A stretch of 12,453 nucleotides of DNA from DASPUI01 sp035622995 (lineage in GTDB: Bacteria > Verrucomicrobiota > Verrucomicrobiia > Chthoniobacterales > UBA10450): positions 1-12,453 of the forward strand of contig DASPUI010000203.1 in the NCBI GenBank assembly GCA_035622995.1. The letters run 5' to 3'. The notes under the pieces are model-generated. The model ran no database searches and had not been told where the DNA came from. It saw only the letters and a list, made by a program, of their open reading frames with translations. Numbering within the stretch: the stretch's first letter is position 1; each line of letters starts with the position of its first letter. Below are positions 1 to 6,847 of the stretch, piece by piece. Made by a program: the position numbers and the translations under genes.

Positions 1-1300
1 GAAAACGGATCGCATTTTCGCCCGAACGCAAAGTCAGGACTCCAAGATCGAAGAGACCCTTCCAAAAATCTTCGCGTGTTCGCGCATCGGGCAGATCGAA
101 CGCCAGAAACAGTCCTCGGCCGCGCACCGCCTTGATGCGCGGGAATTCGCTTTGCAACCCGTGTAATTGATCGAGAAAATACGCGCCTACCTTGGCGGCA
201 TTCGCGACAAGATTTTCCTGTTCGATAATTCGCATGAAATGGGTCGAACGCACCATGTCGGTCAGATTCCCGCCCCAAGTGGAGTTTAAACGACTTGGTA
301 ATCGAAAAGCATTGTCTTCGACTTGATCCAGCCGCGGTCCGCCCATCACGCCGCAAACCTGAACTTTCTTTCCGAACGCCATCAGATCGGGCACAACGCC
401 GAAATGCTGGCCGCACCAGGTACGGCCGGTCACACCCATGCCGCATTGCACTTCGTCGAAAATGAGCAGGATTTCGTTCTCATCGCAGATTTCGCGAAGC
501 TTCTTCAGCCACTCGCCGCGGAAATGGTTATCGCCTCCTTCGCCCTGGATTGGCTCGATGATGATGGCGCAAATGTCGACTGCGTCCTTGCCGATCCTTT
601 CCCGGATCTCGGCTTCGCATTTCTTCTCGCGCATCGCGACGTGGGCCTCGCGTTCCGACCCCGGCAACGAAAAATCGATGTGCGGACAGGAAACACGCGG
701 CCAATCGAATTTGGCGAACAAATCCGTTTTGCGCGGATCGGTGTTAGTCAGACTCATCGTGTAACCGCTCCGTCCGTGAAAGGCGTGTCGAAAATGTAAA
801 ATCTGAGTGCCGCGTTCACCCCGCCCGGCGGTCATGTTTTTGCGAACCTTCCAATCCATCGCGGCCTTGAGCGTGTTCTCGACCGCAAGCGCGCCGCCTT
901 CGATGAATAAATATCGTTCAAGCGGAGGCAATCCGGCAACGCGTGAAAACGTTTCCACGAATTCGGCGTATGCCTCCGAATACACATCCGAGTTCGCGAC
1001 CTTGACTTTGGCCGCGCGCAGCAGATCGCGCTTTACTTCGTCGCGATCGAAATAAGGGTGATTAAAGCCAACCGGCAAGGACCCGAAAAATCCGTAGAGA
1101 TCGATCAACCGATGGCCCGTTGCCTTATCATACAAATAAGAGCCACGGCTTTTTTCGAGATCGATGATGATTTTGAAACCGTCGAGCAGTACGTGTTGCT
1201 CGATCGCTTCCAGAACATTCGATGACGACGCCTTTTCAGCACTTTTCCCGGCGCGGTTTCGAGAACGAACCGTTTCGGTCAGCACGGACGGGATACTCAT
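1..1300 (-). CDS. lat: L-lysine 6-aminotransferase (3' end outside window)
   Basis: PLP-dependent class III aminotransferase that moves the epsilon-amino group of L-lysine to 2-oxoglutarate. The product is 2-aminoadipate 6-semialdehyde, which cyclises to piperideine-6-carboxylate; the enzyme is cytosolic. I translated the minus strand from the ATG at 1300-1298 (MSIPSVLTETV) and it stays open for 433 codons to the window edge. Features seen: EPIQGEGGDNHFR at about residues 249-261, FDEVQ with the PLP-contacting Asp282, AFGKKVQVCGVM with the likely Schiff-base Lys311, and PSRLNSTWGGNLTDMVR after it. From memory of Mycobacterium tuberculosis LAT (Rv3290c), Asp282, Lys311 and Glu254 match its Asp271, Lys300 and substrate-gating Glu243 with the same spacing. 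About 30 C-terminal residues should lie beyond position 1. It is divergent from the FabF-like gene. Family is near certain; lysine specificity is inferred from the EGGDNHFR and NSTWGGN motifs. Confidence 0.93.
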   Translation of the reverse strand, partial: MSIPSVLTETVRSRNRAGKSAEKASSSNVLEAIEQHVLLDGFKIIIDLEKSRGSYLYDKATGHRLIDLYGFFGSLPVGFNHPYFDRDEVKRDLLRAAKVKVANSDVYSEAYAEFVETFSRVAGLPPLERYLFIEGGALAVENTLKAAMDWKVRKNMTAGRGERGTQILHFRHAFHGRSGYTMSLTNTDPRKTDLFAKFDWPRVSCPHIDFSLPGSEREAHVAMREKKCEAEIRERIGKDAVDICAIIIEPIQGEGGDNHFRGEWLKKLREICDENEILLIFDEVQCGMGVTGRTWCGQHFGVVPDLMAFGKKVQVCGVMGGPRLDQVEDNAFRLPSRLNSTWGGNLTDMVRSTHFMRIIEQENLVANAAKVGAYFLDQLHGLQSEFPRIKAVRGRGLFLAFDLPDARTREDFWKGLFDLGVLTLRSGENAIRF

Positions 1301-1306
1301 CCATTG

Positions 1307-1335
1307 ATCGTAGTCTCAGCGCGTAATCCGGTCAA
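1307..1335 (-). promoter_or_regulatory. Predicted sigma70-type promoter of lat
   Basis: On the minus strand, TTGACC (1335-1330, 5/6 to consensus) and TACGAT (1312-1307, 4/6) are separated by exactly 17 bp. Only 6 nt lie between the -10 box and the lat ATG, so transcription would start at or next to the start codon. That would give a leaderless mRNA, and no Shine-Dalgarno fits in the gap. Prediction by eye only. Confidence 0.45.
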
Positions 1336-1366
1336 CCAGAGTAGGATTTGCGCCGACACTTTTTGA

Positions 1367-1383
1367 AACGGTGGATCACCGTT
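1367..1383. promoter_or_regulatory. Perfect 7-3-7 inverted repeat, possible operator
   Basis: AACGGTGGATCACCGTT is an exact inverted repeat with 7-bp arms and a 3-bp centre, lying in a divergent promoter region about 30 bp upstream of the predicted lat -35 box. A second, overlapping repeat GATCA-CCGT-TGATC lies at 1374-1387. The size and position suit a dimeric regulator site, for example an Lrp/AsnC or GntR type, but no regulator gene is adjacent to identify it. It lacks a T-run, so a terminator is unlikely. Confidence 0.35.
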
Positions 1384-1500
1384 GATCAGCGAACAAACGC
1401 GCCGCGTAGACCATTAAATTGTCCAGTGGCGAAATTGAAACTTTGAGCGATCATGAGCGCTCCCGCATAAGTTCATGTCAACTTCGTCCGCCAAAAAGCC

Positions 1501-2760
1501 GTGAGACGCGTCGTCATCACCGGCCTTGGGTTCATTAGCAGCATTGGGAATAGTCGAACCGAAGTGCTCGATAGCCTTCTCCAGCAGCGGAACGGAATCG
1601 AAGTCCATCCTGACCTTGTCGATAATCCCAAATCGCCGGTTAAGCTCGCTGGAACGATTAAAGGCTTTAACTGTCCCGGAGAAGATCCCGACGAGTGGAC
1701 TTTCCCGCGGTCGCCCAATCTGACTCGAAAGCAACTGCGCTCGATGGCGCCGCACGTTGTTTACGCATATTTGGCGATGCGCGAGGCACTCGACGATGCG
1801 CATTTGAGCCAGGAACTCGTCTCAAATCCCCGGACCGGCCTGCTTTGCGCATCGGGAGGTTCGCCACGGCTGACTTATCGTCATTTAGAAAAGATGTTTG
1901 AGGTTGGACCGTTGAAATGTCATCCGTTCGCGTTGCCGGCAAGCATTGCTGGAACGTTGAGTTTCAATTTGGTCGCAGTTTTCCAAATCCACGGCGGCAG
2001 CGTCGGTTTTGTCAGCGCCTGCTCGTCTTCGACGCACGCGATTGGCTACGGCCTCGATTTGATCCGGCAAGGTCGCCAAGACTGTATTATCGTCGCCGGC
2101 GCCGAGGAGTGCGATGCGTACACCATTCTGCCATTCGCAAGCGTTCGTGCGTTGACCCGCTCGACTGATCCGAAAAAAGCGCCGTGCGCGTTCGACGTAA
2201 AACGCGACGGATTTGCGAGCACGGGCGGTGCTGCCGTTGTCGTCCTGGAGGAATTGGAGCAGGCCCGAAAACGCAACGCGCCGATCTACGCTGAAGTGAT
2301 GGGCTGGGGCCAAAGCTCGGATGGCTATAACATCATGGCACCGGAACCGAATGGCGAAGGCCTCGCGCGCGCGATCCGCTCCGCGCTGGCGGATGCCAAC
2401 GTTGCCCCAGAACAAATCGATTACGTGAACGCGCACGCGACGGCCACCCCACTTGGCGACGTGGCTGAAATCAAAGCGATCCAAAATGTCTTCGGCAATA
2501 ATTCGCCGTGGATCAGTAGCCTGAAGAGCCAGACCGGTCATGGCCTTTCCATGGCCGGCTCGCTCGAGACTGCTATTTGCGCGCTCGCTCTTCGCGAAAA
2601 ATTCACGCCTGTCTCAATGAAAATCACCGAGCTCGATCCGGCCTGCTCGAATTCGCGAATTGTGACTCAGCCAATCAGTCACGCGCCGCGAATTGTTCTC
2701 AAAAACTCGAGCGCATTCGGCGGCGCAAACGTTGCCCTGGTCTTGCGGCGATTCGACTAA
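1501..2760 (+). CDS. Beta-ketoacyl-ACP synthase II-like (FabF/KAS II family)
   Basis: Thiolase-fold condensing enzyme that joins malonyl-ACP to an acyl-ACP with loss of CO2, extending fatty-acid or polyketide-like chains in the cytosol. The 419 residues match the usual FabF length. The catalytic set is complete: Cys174 in VSACSSSTHAIG, His312 in VNAHATATPLGD, and Lys342/His347 in LKSQTGHGLSMAG, spaced almost as in E. coli FabF (163/303/335/340, recalled). The start is GTG at 1501, giving MRRVVITGLG, the standard family N terminus. The frame is closed by TAA at 1468-1470 and no other usual start codon precedes it. No clear Shine-Dalgarno is seen. No ACP, ketoreductase or malonyltransferase is adjacent, so it may serve general fatty-acid synthesis or a specialised lipid or polyketide. 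ACSSS in place of the housekeeping ACTSG hints at the second option, without proof. Confidence 0.9.
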   Translation: MRRVVITGLGFISSIGNSRTEVLDSLLQQRNGIEVHPDLVDNPKSPVKLAGTIKGFNCPGEDPDEWTFPRSPNLTRKQLRSMAPHVVYAYLAMREALDDAHLSQELVSNPRTGLLCASGGSPRLTYRHLEKMFEVGPLKCHPFALPASIAGTLSFNLVAVFQIHGGSVGFVSACSSSTHAIGYGLDLIRQGRQDCIIVAGAEECDAYTILPFASVRALTRSTDPKKAPCAFDVKRDGFASTGGAAVVVLEELEQARKRNAPIYAEVMGWGQSSDGYNIMAPEPNGEGLARAIRSALADANVAPEQIDYVNAHATATPLGDVAEIKAIQNVFGNNSPWISSLKSQTGHGLSMAGSLETAICALALREKFTPVSMKITELDPACSNSRIVTQPISHAPRIVLKNSSAFGGANVALVLRRFD

Positions 2761-4692
2761 TTAAACGATACCGCTGCGCAGGATTTCGTGCTTTCCGGCA
2801 AGTAATTCCTGCGTCAACTGATAGCCGCGCTTGTCTGCATTGCGAGAAGTACCCGCGAAATGGTGATCGATCCGTGAACGCGCCGAGCGACAGAAATAAT
2901 TTGCGACCGAGAGAATCTCGTCGGTCGGTTTGCCCTGATTGAGTTGATACTGCGCATAAGAGCAAGTCGCACTGATCGCGAAAAGTTCGGTGGCAATTCC
3001 GACAAACCGGGAAAGCAAAAGTTGTTCACGATCGAGCTTGGGACCAAAACGCGCCATGGCGTGAAACAAACCGCGCGCAAGTTTCTTGCTGGCGATCGCG
3101 GCATAATCAACCTGCCGCTGCAGATCGCGGTGAAGATTGTCCGCCTTGCGCGAACCGTTCGGCAACCATTGCCGCGGATACCAGCCGGCATAAAATTTTC
3201 CGGAGCTAAAAACCGCTTTCGCGCGTTCCGATATTGGCAATTGCGTATTAAAAATCGCACCGCCAACTTTCAAGTGTGGATCCAGCGCTTCACGCGCAAT
3301 GAAAAGACGCATGATTTCGCTTGAACCTTCAAAAATCGTATTGATGCGGCAATCCCGCAAAAAACGCTCCACCGGGATCGCTTCCTCGCCGCGGCCAGCG
3401 AGCGATTGCGCGGTTTCGTAACCGCGACCGCCGCGCACCTGCATCGCGTCATCCGCGATTTTCCAGGTTGTCTCCGTCGACCACATTTTGCACATCGCAG
3501 TTTCGATGCGCAGATCGCCAGCCTTCCGATCAACCAGACCGGATGTGAGAAACGTCATCGCTTCCATGGCGAACGTATTGCCTGCCATTTCCGCAATTTT
3601 TCCAGCGATAGCGGAATGCTGGCCAATCGGCACGCCCCACTGAATGCGTTCGCTCGCCCATTTCCGGCAAATCTCGACTAACCGTTTCGACAACCCCACG
3701 CAGGCTGCTGGAATCGTGAGCCGCCCCGTGTTCAAAGTCGTCAGCGCGACTTTCAGCCCCTGCCCTTCCTTTGCGATCATGTTCTCACGCGGCACGCGCA
3801 CGTTCGTAAACTTGACGATGCCGTTATAGAGCGCTCGCAACCCCATGAAGCGGCAACGATAAGTGATTTCCAATCCGGGCGAGTCAACATCGACGATGAA
3901 GGCGGTGATTTGCTTGCGCTCCCGGCCATTCACAATTTTCGGTGGGGTTTTCGCCATCACCACCAGCACCCCGGCTTTGATCAGGTTCGTGCACCAAAGT
4001 TTCTCGCCATTGAGCACGAAGGCCGAACCATCTTCGGTCGGGTCGGCTCGCAAACTCATGTTGGCCGGATCCGAGCCTGCATTCCATTCCGTCAACGCAA
4101 ACGCCGAAATTTCGCGGCGCGCAACGCGCGGCAGATATTTTTTCTTTTGATCCTCGGTCCCAAAAAGGAGCAGCGGTTGAGGAACGCCGATCGATTGGTG
4201 CGCCGAGACAAGCGCGGTCAGATTCTCGTCCCAACTACCGAGCAGCATCGCCGCACGGCCGTAATTTACCTGCGACAGGCCGAGTCCCTCGTATTGTTTC
4301 GGAATCTTCACTCCGAAGGCGCCCATCGCGAACAAATCGTTGATGTTCTCCTGGGGAATCTCGCCGGTCCGGTCGATTTCGTCGGCATCCACTTTCTCGC
4401 GCAGATATTTTTCGAGAGCGGCGAGAAAGTCCTTTCCGGCGGCACGATCTTCCGGGCTCTGCTCCGGCCACGGATAAATACGGCTAAAATCGTAGCGCCC
4501 GATGAAAAGATTGCTGGCAAAACTGCCGCGGTCATCGAGCGGATCGCGGGAAGCTTCCGCCAACTCGAGCGCTTCCCGCTTGCCCTTCGACATCTTCGAA
4601 GTGTCGATGACAGAGGCTGGCGCGGACTTTTGTGGCTTTGTGCTGGTTTCCTCAGCCATTTGCTTTTCAGGAGCTTCCGGCGGCGAGTTCAT
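2761..4692 (-). CDS. Acyl-CoA dehydrogenase, long VLCAD/ACAD9-like form
   Basis: FAD-dependent dehydrogenase catalysing the first beta-oxidation step, acyl-CoA to trans-2-enoyl-CoA, with electrons passed to electron-transfer flavoprotein. I choose the ATG at 4692-4690 (MNSPPEAPEKQMAEE, 643 aa) because it overlaps the upstream stop codon as ATGA, and AAGG lies about 12 nt before it. The longer frame from 4743 would start deep inside the upstream gene. Residues 1-60 are polar, with Ser/Pro/Lys/Glu-rich character. The dehydrogenase core follows, with FALTEWNAGSDPANM (FAD/substrate segment) and INTIFEGSSEIMRLFIA, whose Glu455 aligns with the catalytic base of VLCAD. A C-terminal extension of about 170 residues follows, as in VLCAD/ACAD9 rather than in short 380-aa acyl-CoA dehydrogenases. 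The family suggests long-chain substrates; this is not shown by the sequence alone. Confidence 0.9.
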   Translation of the reverse strand: MNSPPEAPEKQMAEETSTKPQKSAPASVIDTSKMSKGKREALELAEASRDPLDDRGSFASNLFIGRYDFSRIYPWPEQSPEDRAAGKDFLAALEKYLREKVDADEIDRTGEIPQENINDLFAMGAFGVKIPKQYEGLGLSQVNYGRAAMLLGSWDENLTALVSAHQSIGVPQPLLLFGTEDQKKKYLPRVARREISAFALTEWNAGSDPANMSLRADPTEDGSAFVLNGEKLWCTNLIKAGVLVVMAKTPPKIVNGRERKQITAFIVDVDSPGLEITYRCRFMGLRALYNGIVKFTNVRVPRENMIAKEGQGLKVALTTLNTGRLTIPAACVGLSKRLVEICRKWASERIQWGVPIGQHSAIAGKIAEMAGNTFAMEAMTFLTSGLVDRKAGDLRIETAMCKMWSTETTWKIADDAMQVRGGRGYETAQSLAGRGEEAIPVERFLRDCRINTIFEGSSEIMRLFIAREALDPHLKVGGAIFNTQLPISERAKAVFSSGKFYAGWYPRQWLPNGSRKADNLHRDLQRQVDYAAIASKKLARGLFHAMARFGPKLDREQLLLSRFVGIATELFAISATCSYAQYQLNQGKPTDEILSVANYFCRSARSRIDHHFAGTSRNADKRGYQLTQELLAGKHEILRSGIV

Positions 4693-6743
4693 GATTGGTA
4701 AAACCTTGTTCCGTCTCGAGCGTGCTTCGTCAAAATATCGCACGGCGCAAATTTTTCATCGGTTTGAGACAGGCGGTTCATTTCATCGACAATTTTCTTC
4801 ACGCCGAAATGCTCGGCAAACCGAAGGGGACCACCGCGAAAAGGCGCGAATCCAGTTCCTAGAATCATCCCATAATCGGCATCTTCCGCGTTTTCGACGA
4901 CCTTCTCTTCGAGACATCGCGCCGCCTCGTTCACCATCAGGAAAATCAGGCGGTTGGTCGGATCGAGGCTTCCGTTTGATGGCGATTTGGACCGCCACTG
5001 CGAAATCGATTCGTTAGGCGTTTGCTGTTTCCCTTCATATTTGTAAAACCCAGTCCCCGTTTTTCGGCCGAGCATTCTTGCCCCCAGCATTTCGCGCAAG
5101 ATTTCCGGCGCCCGATCACGTTTGCCGTAAGCCCTTTCCAGCGTCGCGGCAATGTCGATCGTTACGTCGAGGCCAATCTCATCGATCAAACGCAATGGCC
5201 CCATTGGCATGCCCCAGTTCACCAAAGCGCTGTCGATTTTGTCCGTATCCACTCCCGTCTCAAAAAGCTCCGCGGCATCGAGCAAATACGGGAACAAAAC
5301 GCGATTGACGAGAAAACCCGGACTATCGCGCACGACCACCGGCAGTTTGCCGATTTGCCTGACGAACGCGAGCGAGCGCTCTTTTGTTTCGTCAGACGTT
5401 TCTTTCCCAACCACGACCTCGACCAGCCTCATTCGGCTCACCGGATTAAAAAAATGAAGCCCGATCACGTGATCGGGCGCGATCGTGCTCGCCGCCAGCG
5501 CACTGATCGAAAGCGCCGACGTATTTGTTGCGACGATTGTCTTCGGTCCCGCCTGCATCGAAAGGCTCCGGAAAATCTCTTTCTTGATCTCCATTTTTTC
5601 TGAAACGGCTTCGATCGCGAATTGCACATCGCGCAATTCCATCGGCGCGCAGGAGGCAACTACGCGCGAGCGGCCCTGCTTCGCTTTTTCTTCGCTCATC
5701 AAGCCGCGCCTGAGCGCGTCCGCGTAAATCTTCTCGATATTTGCCAGTCCGCGATCGAGCAACTCGCGGTTAATGTCGCGCAAAATAACGGTTACTCCCC
5801 GCGAACTCAGCCACTGCGCGATTCCCGAGCCCATCACCCCCGCGCCGATCACTGCGGCATGAACTACTTTTCCGACAGGCGCGCCGGCCACACCCTTTTT
5901 GTATTTTTCCGCCAGGAAAAAATTGCGGATCAAATTTTGGGTCGATTCCGTCTTGCCAAGATCGACGATTGCATCGAGTTCGAGCTTCAACGACTCGTCA
6001 ACAGAACTCGTTAGGCCCTTTTTCATTACTTCCACTGCGCGAGCGGGCGCCCCATTGCCGGCAGAGTGCGGTGCCAAAACCTCTTTCGCGCTGTGCGACG
6101 GTTGCGGTAGTTTCCGTTTTCCCTCGCTCAGCTTCTTGCGGGCCAAATCCACCAACTGGCCGCGCGAAGCGATCTCATCGACCATTCCGAGCTTGAGCGC
6201 CTCTTTGGCGGAATGCAGTTTGCCTTTCAAGATCACCTCCGCAGATTTTTCGGCGCTAATCAATCGCGGCAGACGAGTGCAACCACCCCAGGCCGGGATC
6301 AGGCCGAGAGTCGTTTCCGGCAAACCGATTCGAGTCGCCGGATCGTCGGATGCTACTCGCCAGTCGCAGGCCAGGGTCACTTCGTAGCCGCCACCGGCGC
6401 ATGCGCCGTGGATCGCAGCGACACTTGGAATCTTGAGGGCCGTAATTCGATTAAAAACGCGCTGGCCCCTTGCAATAAACGCGCGCAACTCGCCCGCCTG
6501 GGCCTGTTTCAACAATGTTTTTAAGTCGGCCCCGGCGATAAAAATCGATTTTTTCGCTGAGATGAGGATTAAACCGCGCAAAGAAGAATCCTTTTCGATC
6601 AAATCGAGATGTTCGTTTAACTCGTCGAGGGTGGCTGCGTCGAAAACGTTCGCGCCTGATTCCGGCCGGTCGAAGCTGAGGAGACAAATGCGGTCGGCAT
6701 CAATCTCGCGTTGAATCATGGGACGTGTCGCAACAGACGGCAT
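4689..6743 (-). CDS. Fused enoyl-CoA hydratase / 3-hydroxyacyl-CoA dehydrogenase (FadB/FadJ type)
   Basis: Two-domain beta-oxidation enzyme that hydrates trans-2-enoyl-CoA and then oxidises L-3-hydroxyacyl-CoA with NAD+. The N-terminal crotonase domain (about 10-200) has GACAGGGYE (Glu121) and IGLPETTLG (Glu143), matching the two catalytic glutamates of FadB (119 and 139, recalled). The dehydrogenase part has the Rossmann motif GAGVMGSGIA at 300-309, the catalytic His430 in VIGLHFFNPV, and a C-terminal HAD domain (SPGFLVNRVLFPYLLDAAEL onward). At 684 aa it is slightly shorter than E. coli FadB. It is the first gene of an operon with the acyl-CoA dehydrogenase (ATGA overlap, translational coupling). 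The start is uncertain: ATG at 6743 sits 7 nt below a predicted -10 box, while ATG at 6719 (MIQREIDADRI) would leave a short leader. No thiolase is nearby; FadB versus FadJ cannot be decided. Confidence 0.92.
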   Translation of the reverse strand: MPSVATRPMIQREIDADRICLLSFDRPESGANVFDAATLDELNEHLDLIEKDSSLRGLILISAKKSIFIAGADLKTLLKQAQAGELRAFIARGQRVFNRITALKIPSVAAIHGACAGGGYEVTLACDWRVASDDPATRIGLPETTLGLIPAWGGCTRLPRLISAEKSAEVILKGKLHSAKEALKLGMVDEIASRGQLVDLARKKLSEGKRKLPQPSHSAKEVLAPHSAGNGAPARAVEVMKKGLTSSVDESLKLELDAIVDLGKTESTQNLIRNFFLAEKYKKGVAGAPVGKVVHAAVIGAGVMGSGIAQWLSSRGVTVILRDINRELLDRGLANIEKIYADALRRGLMSEEKAKQGRSRVVASCAPMELRDVQFAIEAVSEKMEIKKEIFRSLSMQAGPKTIVATNTSALSISALAASTIAPDHVIGLHFFNPVSRMRLVEVVVGKETSDETKERSLAFVRQIGKLPVVVRDSPGFLVNRVLFPYLLDAAELFETGVDTDKIDSALVNWGMPMGPLRLIDEIGLDVTIDIAATLERAYGKRDRAPEILREMLGARMLGRKTGTGFYKYEGKQQTPNESISQWRSKSPSNGSLDPTNRLIFLMVNEAARCLEEKVVENAEDADYGMILGTGFAPFRGGPLRFAEHFGVKKIVDEMNRLSQTDEKFAPCDILTKHARDGTRFYQS

Positions 6744-6750
6744 CCTTATT

Positions 6751-6779
6751 CATATAGGATTGTTTCCGACAAATTCCAA
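6751..6779 (-). promoter_or_regulatory. Predicted promoter of the beta-oxidation operon
   Basis: On the minus strand, TTGGAA (6779-6774) and TATATG (6756-6751) are separated by 17 bp, each 4/6 to consensus. Seven nt separate the -10 box from the ATG at 6743. Use of this promoter would give a leaderless message from 6743, or a roughly 25-nt leader if translation starts at 6719. No acyl-CoA-responsive operator is recognisable. Confidence 0.35.
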
Positions 6780-6791
6780 GTGCGGAACACG

Positions 6792-6820
6792 TTGCTCTTC
6801 CCGAGAGTCGATGTTAAAAC
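6792..6820 (+). promoter_or_regulatory. Predicted promoter of mgtE
   Basis: TTGCTC (6792-6797) and TAAAAC (6815-6820) are spaced by 17 bp on the plus strand, a weak match (3/6 and 4/6). The 104-bp divergent gap is too short for an M-box riboswitch (about 150 nt or more) plus a promoter, so Mg2+ control by leader RNA is unlikely here. Confidence 0.3.
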
Positions 6821-6837
6821 TCGGCGGCGCCGGGGAC

Positions 6838-6842
6838 GGAGG
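6838..6842 (+). promoter_or_regulatory. Shine-Dalgarno site of mgtE
   Basis: GGAGG lies 5 nt upstream of the ATG at 6848 and fixes the mgtE start. It is the clearest ribosome binding site in the window, in contrast with the SD-less starts of lat and the beta-oxidation operon. Confidence 0.75.
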
Positions 6843-6847
6843 TTCTC

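Larger units (their letters stand above)
1301..1500. other. Divergent intergenic region between lat and the FabF-like gene
   Basis: These 200 bp hold no supported gene; open frames here are short or are tails of shadow frames. They contain the lat promoter on the minus strand, a perfect dyad at 1367-1383 and a looser inverted repeat GAGCG/CGCTC at 1445-1462. I could not find a convincing plus-strand promoter or ribosome binding site for the gene starting at 1501. Confidence 0.6.

Noticed and set aside
1885..2541. 218-codon minus-strand frame
   Set aside because: Antisense to the FabF-like gene, whose catalytic motifs fix the coding strand; Arg/Ala-rich shadow product.
3910..4701. 263-codon plus-strand frame
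   Set aside because: Antisense to the acyl-CoA dehydrogenase and its junction with the hydratase/dehydrogenase gene; no motif, basic shadow composition.
4692..4743. 17-residue longer start for the acyl-CoA dehydrogenase (ATG at 4743)
   Set aside because: It would overlap the upstream gene by 55 nt; the ATG at 4692 makes the standard ATGA coupling overlap and has AAGG upstream.
6744..6847. Mg2+ riboswitch (M-box or ykoY-like) upstream of mgtE
   Set aside because: Only 104 bp of divergent space with promoters on both strands; no room and no recognisable conserved core.
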